DNA of 64,000 nucleotides from contig DATDAW010000012.1 in assembly GCA_036525185.1 (NCBI GenBank), positions 40,923 through 104,922 of the forward strand. Direction: 5' to 3'. Position numbers and translations under genes: made by a program. Source of the stretch: DATDAW01 sp036525185. Its GTDB lineage: Bacteria > Verrucomicrobiota > Verrucomicrobiia > Chthoniobacterales > DASVRZ01. Of this stretch, positions 51,669-60,989 are shown piece by piece (position 1 is the first letter of the stretch; each line of letters begins with the position of its first letter). A model generated the notes under the pieces. The model had not been told where the DNA came from and did no database searches. It saw only the letters and a program-made list of their open reading frames with translations.

Positions 51669-52691
51669 TCATGTGCTCAGGAAACGGTGACGGGCGGCGT
51701 GTTGTTTCGCAAGCTCAAGCAGGTGGGCCGCATCGCTACCCAGCTCATTTCCGATGATCTCGTATTCGCGGCGGACGTTAGTATGCACGAGATATGGGTT
51801 GTCGGTGTTGATGCAGTAAGCGACGTCGTTTTTTGCCAGATCGCGGACGAAACTCGCGATGCAAGCAAAGTCGGATATGACGCGCGTGACGAGGTTCACC
51901 GTTGGGCAGAGTTCCAGGCAGATTGCGTGATCGCGCAGGAGCGTGATGAGGGTGTTTTTCAATTTACCAGTGGCGCGCCGCACTTCGATGCCGTGACCGA
52001 TGCGATCAGGGCAAATGGACTTGATGACGCGCAGAATGCCTTCCGGCCCGGTGCCCTCGCTTTCGCCCACGTGATAGGTGATTTTCAAACCGGCCTGGCG
52101 AGCTTTTTCCATCATCGCGGAAACCTCGTTCAACCATGATTTGTTGAGTTCGAGCGACTTGGATTCGGGTCCGGCCATGTCGACACCAACGACGCCATTC
52201 GCGCCGTTCAGGGAACCGCGGCTCCGCCATTTGATTGCAGCCTCGATAATTTGCCAGTTCGCTTCGAGTGAAAGATCGCGACCCAGCGACAGGATGATGC
52301 CGGTCTCGACGCCGTAATGAAGAGACGCCCGTTCCAGGCCCTGGATGACGGCGAGGATGATGGCGTCCATCGTGTGGAGGCCGCGCCGCATGCGCTTGTG
52401 AGGATTGAAACGCAGTTCAATCGCTTCAACCTGGGCGCGCCGGTAGGCTTTGGCTACGACTTGATACGCGGAAACATTGGCGGCCGCAGGCGAGGATTGA
52501 ATTTTCTCAGTAACCTTAAAATAGCGACCGAGAAAGTCGTCGAGGGATTTCACTGCCGCTGGCCGGGCGGTCAGGGATTCATGGAAAGCGGTGAAGTCGA
52601 CGTATGGCGTTCGCAGGCCGTTGTCGCAAAGGATTTCCCAGAGCACGGACGACGGAACAGCCCCTCCGAGATGGATATGAAGATCGCGCAT
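51669..52691 (-). CDS. Adenosine deaminase-like metallohydrolase
   Basis: A 340-residue amidohydrolase of the adenosine/AMP deaminase family. The motifs are present: HIH (residues 5-7) in DLHIHLGG, TYHVGES (His207, Glu210), RIGHG (His233) and NTDNP (Asp297), so zinc binding and catalysis should work. Variants are seen, with HVGE instead of HAGE and LCPTVN instead of CPTSN, so the substrate may differ from adenosine (for example N6-methyl-AMP or another aminopurine). It stands alone with a damaged gene on each side. Confidence 0.85.
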   Translation of the reverse strand: MRDLHIHLGGAVPSSVLWEILCDNGLRTPYVDFTAFHESLTARPAAVKSLDDFLGRYFKVTEKIQSSPAAANVSAYQVVAKAYRRAQVEAIELRFNPHKRMRRGLHTMDAIILAVIQGLERASLHYGVETGIILSLGRDLSLEANWQIIEAAIKWRSRGSLNGANGVVGVDMAGPESKSLELNKSWLNEVSAMMEKARQAGLKITYHVGESEGTGPEGILRVIKSICPDRIGHGIEVRRATGKLKNTLITLLRDHAICLELCPTVNLVTRVISDFACIASFVRDLAKNDVAYCINTDNPYLVHTNVRREYEIIGNELGSDAAHLLELAKQHAARHRFLST

Positions 52692-52735
52692 CCGCGATGA
52701 AACACGCTGGAAGCCAAATTGACAATCCTGCAGGC

Positions 52736-53241
52736 ATGACGGCGTGCCACGGCGTATTCACGAAGGTGCGCGGCAGCTTTCACGGCGCGATTTCGGTGTA
52801 TCTGGATCGCTTCCTCAACGTTCCTCCGGCGGCGCTGCCCAGAGCGGGCTACTCGACAGAAAGCCCCCACGATGCCGACGAGCTGCGCCGAAGTTTCTGG
52901 AGACGCTCGACGCACAGCAGCGCGTGGACGAAGCGGCGCGCATCACCGCGCGCTATCTGGCGCAGGGCGCTCCGGTCGAGCCTCTGATCGCCACCTTCAC
53001 TCGGGCTGTGGTACGCGAAGACGCCGAGTTCCACACGTTTCAGATGCTCGAAGCCGGCGTGCGGCAGCATGAAGAATGGCGCGGCGCCGAGCAGAGCAGA
53101 AACATTCTCATTGCGGTGGCGCGCTATCTGGCGGCGCATTCGCCCACGCAACGCGCCCAACTCCAAACCGCGCAGATCGCCCTGCGTCTACATCGCGGCG
53201 AGATGCTGTATGAGGAAGAAGCCGAAACGCCGGCGGCGTAG
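52736..53241 (+). pseudogene. Truncated, frameshifted gene remnant, unknown family
   Basis: From the ATG at 52736 one frame reads FTKVRGSFHGAISVYLDRFL, then NVPPAALPRAGYSTESPHDA and DELRRS. Near 52891 the coherent reading moves to another frame: FLETLDAQQRVDEAARITAR, YLAQGAPVEPLIATFTRAVV, then HRGEMLYEEE to the stop. The sum looks like the helical C-terminal part of a larger protein whose 5' region is missing. I recognise the style but cannot name the family. Confidence 0.5.
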
Positions 53242-53341
53242 CGGCTGATTTACGAGCCATAACCAACCCTTGCATGAGGTTTATTGACATGACGCGTCGC
53301 CACTGACCTTTTCGCTGCACCCTTCGACACACGAGACAATC

Positions 53342-53790
53342 ATGAGCATACGCAGGCGGTTTCCGATCTTGCTCCTGACAGCGGCGATGGCGGGAGTTAT
53401 TGCGCTTGGCTGTGCCGTCACGCACGGCGCTGATTACTCCGTAGCAGCAACACCTAACGAGAATACAAGCACTATGAAGATTCGCATCAAAGTCAAAAAC
53501 AAGACACTCGCCGCCACGCTCGATGACAACACAACGTCTAAGGATTTTGTTTCTCTGCTTCCCGTGAGTCTGACGCTGAGAGACTTCGCAGGGCCGAAAA
53601 GATCAGCGAGCTGCCGAGGAAGTTATCCGTCCAAGGGGCGCCCGCAGGCAGCGATCCCGACGTGGGAGACATCGCCTGGCGATCAGAAGCAAGACACTGT
53701 AACGCGCATAAATTTCCGTCTCTTGAGTTCTCCCCTTCGAGTGCATCGAACCACAAACCGAATATGAGATCCAACCACAAGCGAATATGA
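53342..53790 (+). pseudogene. Cyclophilin-like fold lipoprotein gene, frameshifted and truncated
   Basis: The start has a lipoprotein-type signal (LLLTAAMAGVIALGC). After MKIRIKVKNKTLAATLDDNT and FVSLLPVSLTLRDFA the homology to the small cyclophilin-like family moves to another frame at about 53590: EKISELPRKLSVQGAPAGSD, then PDVGDIAW, to a TGA at 53788-53790. The expected family continuation after GDIA (YYAPWGNLAIFY-type) is absent, so the 3' part is also lost. The stop overlaps the next start as ATGA. Confidence 0.65.
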
Positions 53791-54551
53791 ACAACTACCC
53801 CAACTTCAGCGACAAGGTTGCGCTCGTCACCCGGGCCAGTTCCGGCATGGGGCTGGCGACCGCGCTGGCGTTTGCGGAGGCGGGTGCATCCGTGACGCTC
53901 GCCGACGTCAAAGAGGAAGCGGTGCGGGAAGCCGCCAAGAAGCTGGTCAGCGAGGGCCATCGAGCTCTTGCCATCCCTTGCGACGTCAGCAACGACGCCC
54001 AGGTAGAAGCCATGGTCGAGCGGACGGTCGCCGAGTTCGGCCGACTGGACGCGGCCTTCAACAACGGCGGCGTCATGCCCAAAAACGCTCCGACGGCCCA
54101 CAGCACGCTGGAGGAGTTCGACCGGGTAACCCGCTTCAACCTGCGGGGCGTCTGGAGTTGCATGAAACACGAACTGCACCAGATGCAACGCCAGGGCAGC
54201 GGCGCGATCGTCAACTGCTCCTCCATCGGTGGCCTCAGGGGCGACCGGGGTATTCCGTCCTATACCGCGTCGAAGCATGGTGTCATCGGTCTAACCCGGG
54301 CCGCGGCCCTCCAATACGCCGCCATAGGCATCCGCGTGAACGCGGTCTGCCCGGGCACGATCGACACGGCGTTTGCCCGCACAGCGTTCGAGGACGAGAA
54401 AGCGAGGCATTGTCAAATCCTTGCCCATTGGCCGGATCGGCGAGCCCGAGGAGATCGCGTCGGTGGTGCTTTGGCTGTGCAGCCCGGGAGCGAGCTACGT
54501 CGTTGGGCACGCCTGGTCGTCGACGGCGGGCAAACGGGGGGCACCCGATAG
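53787..54551 (+). CDS. Short-chain dehydrogenase/reductase with an internal out-of-frame segment
   Basis: A 254-residue NAD(P)-dependent SDR. Catalytic Ser (VNCSSIGGL), Tyr and Lys (YTASKHG) are present. The nucleotide motif reads TRASSGMG, with Arg replacing the first Gly of TGxxxGxG. Between about 54410 and 54512 the family sequence lies in another frame (LPIGRIGEPEEIASVVLWLC, SPGASYVVGHA) and returns to the main frame at LVVDGGQT. A pair of compensating indels therefore scrambles about 34 residues near the C-terminus. Activity is doubtful if these changes are real. Confidence 0.75.
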   Translation: MNNYPNFSDKVALVTRASSGMGLATALAFAEAGASVTLADVKEEAVREAAKKLVSEGHRALAIPCDVSNDAQVEAMVERTVAEFGRLDAAFNNGGVMPKNAPTAHSTLEEFDRVTRFNLRGVWSCMKHELHQMQRQGSGAIVNCSSIGGLRGDRGIPSYTASKHGVIGLTRAAALQYAAIGIRVNAVCPGTIDTAFARTAFEDEKARHCQILAHWPDRRARGDRVGGALAVQPGSELRRWARLVVDGGQTGGTR

Positions 54552-55232
54552 GGGCGCAATTACGCAATTACGGCCGTCAGGCCGCAAAGAGATCTACAAT
54601 AGCGTAAAGGTCGGCAGTTTGCCCGTTAGCCGAGTGATAAAAAAACGGCTGACGACGAGTTCAACCAGGCGGCTTCAGCACCCGGTTTCTTATGCTCTCG
54701 AACAAGAATCCCCTGAGCACGGCCGAACGAAACGACGGCGGCCGCCTATCCTCGGTATCTGCACAGCCAGGTTCTGGCGGGCAGCGCACTGTCGGGCTCT
54801 ACGTGCGTCGTTTTCTCTGTCACCGCGGTCGACTGGTTTCTCGTGCCCGCGAGGAATGCAGTATGTCCGGGTACTATCGAGACGCCAATGGTCGCGGACA
54901 TCTTGGCCAGCGAACCGCAAGCCAATTCCCTGTCAGCGACTACATGATCGTCGATCAATTGAAAGGTCACGGACTGGTCAGCGTTGGCGTTTCTATGTAG
55001 GTGTCAAAATATGGTGAACAGTGAACGCCTCACGAAACTAGGCGCGGAGCTGATACCGCTGAGAAGGAAACGTCTCCTTCTGTCCATCTCCGCTATAATA
55101 AAGCCTCCGCCTAAATCTTCTGGTCAAATCGGTCGCGGCAAGATGGCACGTGGTTGCGCTCAGAACTTAGCATTCGTTCCTTCATCGAACATGCGACGGG
55201 CAGCGGGTCAGACACGCACCTCACGTTAGACG
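54552..55232. other. Gene-free stretch
   Basis: About 680 nt between the damaged SDR gene and the convergent alcohol dehydrogenase. Several short frames exist on both strands, but none has a recognisable domain or codon pattern. It fits the decayed character of the neighbourhood. Confidence 0.5.
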
Positions 55233-56225
55233 CTAGTCGCCCATGGTGATTACCGCGCGGAAACGCACTTTTCCTTGTTCGACGCGCTCATAGGCCGTGG
55301 TGATTTCGGCCAAAGGATACGTTTCTGTAATCACTTTAACTTTGCCGGTGGCGGCGATCTGGAGCGCTTCGTAGAGAAATTCGCGGCTGTTTTGCTGACT
55401 GCCGAGAACCCGAATACGGCGCGTAATGAGATCACCGGGATGGACCGGCAGCGGTTTGTTCTCGAGACCCATGAGCACCAGACGTCCATCAGGGCGCAGC
55501 CCAGCGATGCCATCAGCCATGGCATCGACCGAATTGCTTGTGCCGAGGATCACATCGGCGCCACCTGCTGCAGCAAGACCCTTGCCATCACGGACAATTT
55601 CGTCGGCACCCAGTTCGCGAATCATTTTGTCCTTATCTGTCGAGCGCGAGATGGCGATCGTAATGAACCCGGCCGCTTTGGCGTATTGGATCGCGAGATG
55701 CCCGAGGCCGCCGATGCCGATCACAGCAAGGCGCTCTCCGGGCTGGGGCTGCGCCCAGCGGAGGCCCGACCAAACCGTGTAACCCGCGCAGAAAATCGGC
55801 GCGGCCTGTTCATAGCTGAGTGCTTCGGGCAGAAGCATGGTGGCGTCAGCGTAAGCGAGCATGTATTCCGCGTGGCCGCCGGCGATCTGTACGCTGGTGC
55901 CGACCGCTTGCTCGCAGAAGATTGGCTTGCTGCGGGCGCACCACTCGCAGCAGCCGCACGTATGCTGAACCCAGGGAACGCCGACGCGGTCGCGGACCCC
56001 ACGCGTCGTCACACTAGGGCCGACAGCGACGATCTCGCCGACCGGTTCATGGCCAAGTGTACGCGGAAAATCGCCAGGTAGCTCTCCACGAGTCTGGTGC
56101 ACATCAGTGTAGCACAGGCCGCTGGCATGGATCTTGATGAGAACCTGGCCTGGTTCCGGCTCAGGGGTCTCTGTCTGCTTAACTTCCCACCGGCTGTTGG
56201 CGGCGGGGACGATAGCTGCTCTCAT
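55233..56225 (-). CDS. Zinc-dependent alcohol dehydrogenase
   Basis: A 330-residue medium-chain dehydrogenase from the ATG at 56225 (MRAAIVPAANSRWEV). Catalytic zinc ligands: Cys38 (GLCYTDVH) and His59-Glu60 (GHEPVG), plus a distal Cys (PIFCAGYTVW). Structural zinc: Cys90, 93, 96 and 104 (CGCCEWCARSKPIFC). The NAD-binding motif is VIGIGGLGHLAIQYAKA. It is an AdhP/AdhT-like enzyme that interconverts alcohols and aldehydes in the cytoplasm. It is complete, unlike the genes just before it. Confidence 0.92.
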   Translation of the reverse strand: MRAAIVPAANSRWEVKQTETPEPEPGQVLIKIHASGLCYTDVHQTRGELPGDFPRTLGHEPVGEIVAVGPSVTTRGVRDRVGVPWVQHTCGCCEWCARSKPIFCEQAVGTSVQIAGGHAEYMLAYADATMLLPEALSYEQAAPIFCAGYTVWSGLRWAQPQPGERLAVIGIGGLGHLAIQYAKAAGFITIAISRSTDKDKMIRELGADEIVRDGKGLAAAGGADVILGTSNSVDAMADGIAGLRPDGRLVLMGLENKPLPVHPGDLITRRIRVLGSQQNSREFLYEALQIAATGKVKVITETYPLAEITTAYERVEQGKVRFRAVITMGD

Positions 56226-56421
56226 AGGAAATATCAAAAGTGTGTGTCTTGGTTCGTTTTGAGCAGACCTCCGCAAGCATAACCTTGCGAAACGTCTCCT
56301 GCCACAAACTTATGGCTGCATGCTCAACAGTTTGGAAGTCGCGACGCATGGATCGCTTGCGGAACCCTTGTCGGAGAGGGGCTTGTGAAAGCCCGTCGCG
56401 ATAACGCGGCACCCCCAATGC

Positions 56422-56753
56422 TCAAGGTGCGGGTGCTCTGTTACGGCTGCTCGCCTGATGGAACCTCGTCTGCGTAGGTTGCGGGATTGTAACGTCAATC
56501 GAGGGGATCGTCGCCGTCGTGGTTTCCTCCGACGGATTTGCAAGGATCTGCGTGTCACCACTCCAGCCCGCAAACTTCTTCCCAGGAGGCGGTTCATCTG
56601 CGGTCACCTTGACAATTGTCCCCTTATCATGGCGTCCGCCTCCGCTTCCGCCTTTGACTGTCAGAGCCGGTGCTCCTGGTGCGGCTGGCTTGCCGCGAAC
56701 GCCTTTGCCAATCGCTACCAGATCGTTGAGGCGTTTAGATCGTTGAGGCGTTT
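56422..56753 (-). pseudogene. Out-of-frame C-terminal bacterial-repeat domain of the GH3 gene
   Basis: Just past the stop of the GH3 gene another frame reads LVAIGKGVRGKPAAPGAPAL, TVKGGSGGGRHDKGTIVKVT, then ADEPPPGKKFAGWSGDTQIL and TATIPSIDVTI. This is the common exported bacterial-repeat domain (xGxY-GTxVxVxA-pppGkxFxgWsGd). Deleting one copy of the 17-bp repeat at 56720-56753 joins it in frame to the GH3 protein as AKRLNDLVAIGKG. It probably was or is the C-terminal wall or substrate-binding domain of that enzyme. Confidence 0.8.
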
Positions 56754-59582
56754 TGCTCCCGGCACGGGAGTGCTCTCCAAGACCGAGAGCGAGGACGGGA
56801 ACAAGTTCACCAGAGGCCTTCGCAATTCGATATCCTGCGAGGAGGAGCCTACCAGTATCCTGTAAACCCCGGGGGCAACATCCCATGTCCCCTTCCCAAC
56901 ATTATAGTAAGCCAGCGAGCGGCGATCGAGACTGATGGTGACTTTCTTGGACTCGCCAGGCTTAAGAAACACCTTCTGGTAACCCTTCAGTTCCTTGACC
57001 GGCCGTTCCACAGGCGGATTCACGGGGGCAACGTAGAGCTGGGCGATCTCCGCTCCGGCTCGCTTGCCGATGTTCCTGATACGGAAGCTGACCCGAACGA
57101 GATCATCATCTTTTTTAAAGATATTCTTCTTAAAGATGTTCTTCTTTAGGACCATGGGCTCGACTTCGAGATCCGAGTAACGGAATTTCGTGTATGACAG
57201 TCCGTAGCCGAAGGGATACTGAGGTTCGATGCGGTTTTTCTCGTAGCCCCGATAGCCCACAAAAAGACCTTCTGAATAGACTATCTTGTCTTCCGGCGAT
57301 TCCGGAACTGGGATAGTCGTTGGGAAGGTCGCAAAGGCCGGGTTATCCTGAATGCGCTTTTCCATTGTGATCGGCAGCTTGCCGGACGGATTGACTTTGC
57401 CGAAGAGAATCTCTGCCAGCGCCTGACCGCCATACTGCCCGGGGAACCAGGCGTGAAGCAGGGCACCCACCTTATCAGCCCATGCCTGCACGCTGAAACC
57501 GCCGCCGCCGTGCAATACGACGATCGTATTGGGGTTGAGCTCCGTGGCGTTCAGGATCAGGTCGTCCTGAAGTTCTGGCAGTCGGAATGACCGGTCATAG
57601 TTCTCTCCGTCATACCCTCCAGGTCCTGCCCAGGCCTGGATCCGTCCGTTCGATCCGACGGCAAGAACCACTGCGTCATATGTAGCGAGGTCGGCGGGAG
57701 GTTGCAGCGAAGCCCAGCCGACTTGCAGCGCTGTGGCGGTGCCAAAGCCCGATGGCCTTAGGTTCATCGCCTGCAGCTCAATCGCAGCAGGTACCCCGGC
57801 TTCCAGAAAGATCTTCCCGGATATCGGGACGAGGGGCGGAGCACCCGAAACGGGCGTATCCGGGGTAAGGGGAGGCGTTTGGACATCTGAAGTATCATCG
57901 ATGATTAACTGGTCGTTCACGTAGAGTCGCACTTTACCCACGGAGGACACCTTAAAGACGTGGTCGCCGGTGACGGTCGGCGTCACTGCCCCTCTCCAGA
58001 TTCCGGAAAAGCTTGAAGGGTCAATCCCTGCCGGAACGTTTGTCGCGTCGAAACTTAGAAAATCCAGGTACGTGTCGACGCGCTCGACGGGAGTCCCAGT
58101 CAAATCAGGGTTGGGGAAATACTGACCGTCCAATCCCTGGTCCCCCGATTCGGTTTGCCACTCCGCGGTACTGGAATCGGGAACGCACTCTGCAATGAAA
58201 TCAACGGTGGCGCCGGGTGCCAGAGACTTGATACCGTCGATTACACTGATGAAGTCGTCCGAAGGTGGTACGTGGGCGCTGCCTGAACCAGTTGGCGGTT
58301 CTCCTTCTGCATTTGGTCCGATGACCGCGATTTTTTTGATGGAGTGTTTGTTCAACGGGAGAAGATTTCTGTGCCAATCGAAGTTGTGTCGGTTCAAATT
58401 CCTCTTCTTTTTCGTGAAGTGCCGGTTCCATGGACGAGGATTCCTGTTTTCAAGGAGGACGATGCCCTCGCGCGCGGTCTGGATCACCACTTCCTTCGAA
58501 TTCTCGGCCGCAGCGTCTATTGTTGCTTGGTTCTCCTGCGGGGGGTTGTTAATGAAGTCGTACTCAACAATCCTGCGCAGCATCCGCCGGACCTTGTCAT
58601 CGATGTCCGCACCGCTCTGCTGCAGGTCTTCGGGCGTCATCACCGTGAAATCTGTGACACCAAAGGGGCTGCCAATACCACCGGGCATGTCAATATCGAT
58701 ACCGGCTTGTGCCGCCTTCACCCCATCGTGAATCGCCAGGAAATCGGATTCGACGAATCCCGGGAAACCCCAGTCTTCCTTAAAAACCTGTGTAAGCAGA
58801 AAGTGGCTTTCGCAGGCCCAATCGCCGTTTACCTGATCGGTGGCGTAATCACCGTTTAGCTTATTATAGGAGCCCATAAGTGCCGCCGTATCTCCAAGCT
58901 TGACCGCCGCTTCAAAAGGGGGCAGATAAATTTCGCGGAGGGTCCGCTCGTCCACCTCGATAACTACGGTAGTACGGTTAATCTCCTGATCGTTTACAAC
59001 GGGGTGCTTAACAGTCGCCATGACCCGATGCTCTTGCATGGCTTGGACGAGGGGTGGTAGCAGGGTAGCGCCCAAAAGAGGATCTTCTCCGGTTACGTAT
59101 TCGAAACTTCGCCCGTTATAAGGCGTCCGATAGAAGTTTGACCCCGGGGCCAGCATCCGGTGTATGCCGCGAGCGCTTCCTTCCCTTCCTAAAGCATCTC
59201 CCAGGGAGTAAGCGCGGTCGGGATTCCAGGTGGAGGCGAGGAGCGGTCCGGCGGGAAAACGAACACCGGGCTCAAAGCCCTGACCGACAAAACCGATCCC
59301 GCCATCGACTCCATGGATCAGGGGAAGGTCAATGACTCTGCCGTCTTCCAATTCGAGGTCGTCGATGGGTCTGATATTGAAGACTCCTTTAATATTTGCA
59401 AACGAGAAGTCAATGCCATAGCCAATGCAGTAGAGCCGCCTTTGTTCGTCGCTCATTGCGTTGAGAATGAGGGTTACTTCGTCTTCAACGTCGACTGAAT
59501 TCTGTTGAGCCTGCGCATGCGCGGCTAAGCCGACGAGCATCGCGAGCGCGATGGTACGAAGGGGGAAAAAATGAGTTTTCAT
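56715..59582 (-). CDS. Glycoside hydrolase family 3 beta-glucosidase-like enzyme with PA14 domain
   Basis: A 955-residue exported enzyme. The signal peptide is LRTIALAMLVGLAAHAQA. The N-terminal GH3 barrel has MATVKHPVVNDQEINRTTVV and nucleophile Asp280 in GFPGFVESDFLAIHDG. The alpha/beta sandwich has NTIVVLHGGGGFSVQAWAD and GQYGGQALAEILFGKVNPSG. A PA14 domain is inserted (LDGQYFPNPDLTG, VYVNDQ-type strand RLYVNDQLIIDD). A fibronectin III-like domain ends the protein (RVSFRIRNIGKRAGAEIAQL). It hydrolyses beta-glucosides or xylosides from plant or microbial polymers. Its C-terminus is cut by the 17-bp duplication. Confidence 0.9.
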   Translation of the reverse strand: MKTHFFPLRTIALAMLVGLAAHAQAQQNSVDVEDEVTLILNAMSDEQRRLYCIGYGIDFSFANIKGVFNIRPIDDLELEDGRVIDLPLIHGVDGGIGFVGQGFEPGVRFPAGPLLASTWNPDRAYSLGDALGREGSARGIHRMLAPGSNFYRTPYNGRSFEYVTGEDPLLGATLLPPLVQAMQEHRVMATVKHPVVNDQEINRTTVVIEVDERTLREIYLPPFEAAVKLGDTAALMGSYNKLNGDYATDQVNGDWACESHFLLTQVFKEDWGFPGFVESDFLAIHDGVKAAQAGIDIDMPGGIGSPFGVTDFTVMTPEDLQQSGADIDDKVRRMLRRIVEYDFINNPPQENQATIDAAAENSKEVVIQTAREGIVLLENRNPRPWNRHFTKKKRNLNRHNFDWHRNLLPLNKHSIKKIAVIGPNAEGEPPTGSGSAHVPPSDDFISVIDGIKSLAPGATVDFIAECVPDSSTAEWQTESGDQGLDGQYFPNPDLTGTPVERVDTYLDFLSFDATNVPAGIDPSSFSGIWRGAVTPTVTGDHVFKVSSVGKVRLYVNDQLIIDDTSDVQTPPLTPDTPVSGAPPLVPISGKIFLEAGVPAAIELQAMNLRPSGFGTATALQVGWASLQPPADLATYDAVVLAVGSNGRIQAWAGPGGYDGENYDRSFRLPELQDDLILNATELNPNTIVVLHGGGGFSVQAWADKVGALLHAWFPGQYGGQALAEILFGKVNPSGKLPITMEKRIQDNPAFATFPTTIPVPESPEDKIVYSEGLFVGYRGYEKNRIEPQYPFGYGLSYTKFRYSDLEVEPMVLKKNIFKKNIFKKDDDLVRVSFRIRNIGKRAGAEIAQLYVAPVNPPVERPVKELKGYQKVFLKPGESKKVTISLDRRSLAYYNVGKGTWDVAPGVYRILVGSSSQDIELRRPLVNLFPSSLSVLESTPVPGAKRLNDLNASTIW
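56720..56753. repeat. Perfect 17-bp tandem duplication causing a frameshift
   Basis: AGATCGTTGAGGCGTTT occurs twice in direct tandem (56720-56736 and 56737-56753). Seventeen is not a multiple of three, so the second copy shifts the frame and makes the GH3 gene stop at 56715. With a single copy the frame continues into the bacterial-repeat domain. Confidence 0.95.
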
Positions 59583-59630
59583 AGGGGCGACGAGTTCGCG
59601 CGAAGAATGGATCGGCAGCCCGCCGACCGC

Positions 59631-60530
59631 CTAGAACGTCTTTGCTCTCAGTTTTGTCTGTTTTTGCGCCCGCCGAAATTCTAGCGGGCTCTTGCCGAAA
59701 GTGCGGCGAAAATGTCGCGCAAAATGGGCCTGATCGGCAAAGCCGGCTTCCGCGGCGACATCGGCAATCGAATAATCTTCGTCTGCGGACAGCAACTCTT
59801 GGGCCTTGCGCAGCCGGAGGCGTAAGAGGTACTGGTGTGGCGGTAGCCCGACGAGCGAATTGAAGAGCCGGCTGAAATGGAAAGGGCTCAGACCAGCGAC
59901 GCGTGCGACCTCCTCGCCGGTCATCCTTGAGGGGAAGTTTGCCTCCATGAAAGCGATCGCCTGCTGGATGCGGCGATGTTGCGCGTCCAGGTTGGCGGCG
60001 TCGGGAGGCCGCGGATCGACCTGCGACGCCACGGCGATGAGCAACGCGCTCGCCAGACTTTCAAAATACGCGCGGCCGCTCGGGCAGCCTTGTTCGGTCT
60101 CTTGCATCAACAGTTGGCAAATCCAATCCACCCGGCGGTTGATCGCAAACCGCGGGGGTGGCATACAGCGAAAGCCGGCAGCTGCGATTCCGCTGCGCCA
60201 CAGCACCTTCTCAAAAAAGCGCGGATGCACCTCAAAGGTGCCAACCCGTCCCGCAGCCCGGCGCCAAGACAAACGGAAAGCTCGATGTGGGGGGACAATC
60301 GACGAAATGCGGCTCATCAGCATACTCTCGCCACTTTCCTGGAAGGTGAGAATGGTCCGGCCTTTTTCCCGGACCGGACGACACGCGAACCAGAAGCGGC
60401 GCTGCCCGCGCTGCCCCGAACCCGTTTCACCCTCGTCCGGCAATTCAACCACTACGGCTCGAAAACCCTCAAAGCCGAGGCGATCGCTCGTGAACAAAAT
60501 GTCTTCCGGGGAATGGATCTCGACCCGCAC
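59631..60530 (-). CDS. AraC-family transcriptional regulator
   Basis: A 299-residue regulator. The C-terminal 100 residues hold two helix-turn-helix motifs: MTGEEVARVAGLSPFHFSRL and YSIADVAAEAGFADQAHFAR, followed by the family signature HFRRTFGKSPLEFRR. The N-terminal 180 residues are a beta-rich, AraC-type effector domain of no clear ligand. It lies 48 nt upstream of the GH3 gene on the same strand, so it may regulate it. Confidence 0.9.
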   Translation of the reverse strand: MRVEIHSPEDILFTSDRLGFEGFRAVVVELPDEGETGSGQRGQRRFWFACRPVREKGRTILTFQESGESMLMSRISSIVPPHRAFRLSWRRAAGRVGTFEVHPRFFEKVLWRSGIAAAGFRCMPPPRFAINRRVDWICQLLMQETEQGCPSGRAYFESLASALLIAVASQVDPRPPDAANLDAQHRRIQQAIAFMEANFPSRMTGEEVARVAGLSPFHFSRLFNSLVGLPPHQYLLRLRLRKAQELLSADEDYSIADVAAEAGFADQAHFARHFRRTFGKSPLEFRRAQKQTKLRAKTF

Positions 60531-60646
60531 GTAGCGATCTTAATTGAGCATGGGCGTGCTGTCGCACGCCATCTTGCTGAACCTGTCGCGATCTTGCTGT
60601 AAAGTGAGGGTTGAAGCGCTGGCCGAACTTGTCCCAAGACAGTCTC

Positions 60647-60974
60647 TTAACCGCGCTGATTCCGCCGAGATTCACCCAAGAAGTTAGCGGCCTGGACTTC
60701 ATTGGATCCGCGTACAATCGCGCTCCCAGGCGAGAGATCACGGCTTCCGCCGCGGCCGGGCTTTTTCGGATCGCTCTTGCGCTCATCCTCCCTGCGCCGA
60801 AACGGGGCGCTCGGCGGCCGGTTCTCGCCTTCCAGTTGCGCGATCCGCTCCTGCAGCCGCCCAATGTCCGCCCGCATCCGCATCATTTCCCTGCATCGTC
60901 AGTACCAGATTGACCAACGCTCCAGGGGCTTCTCTCTCGAGCGCTTCAAGGGTTTCCCGGCTCAGCGGCGTCAT
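60647..60974 (-). pseudogene. IS66-like transposase N-terminal remnant, frameshifted
   Basis: From the ATG at 60974 the frame reads MTPLSRETLEALEREAPGAL, then VNLVLTMQ. At about 60890 it moves to another frame: RADIGRLQERIAQLEGENRP, then PSAPFRRREDERKSDPKKPG. This coiled coil followed by APFRRR and KKPGR is the start of IS66-type transposases. The catalytic part is absent. No terminal inverted repeats were found. Confidence 0.6.
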
Positions 60975-60989
60975 CGCCAAGCTGTATGA

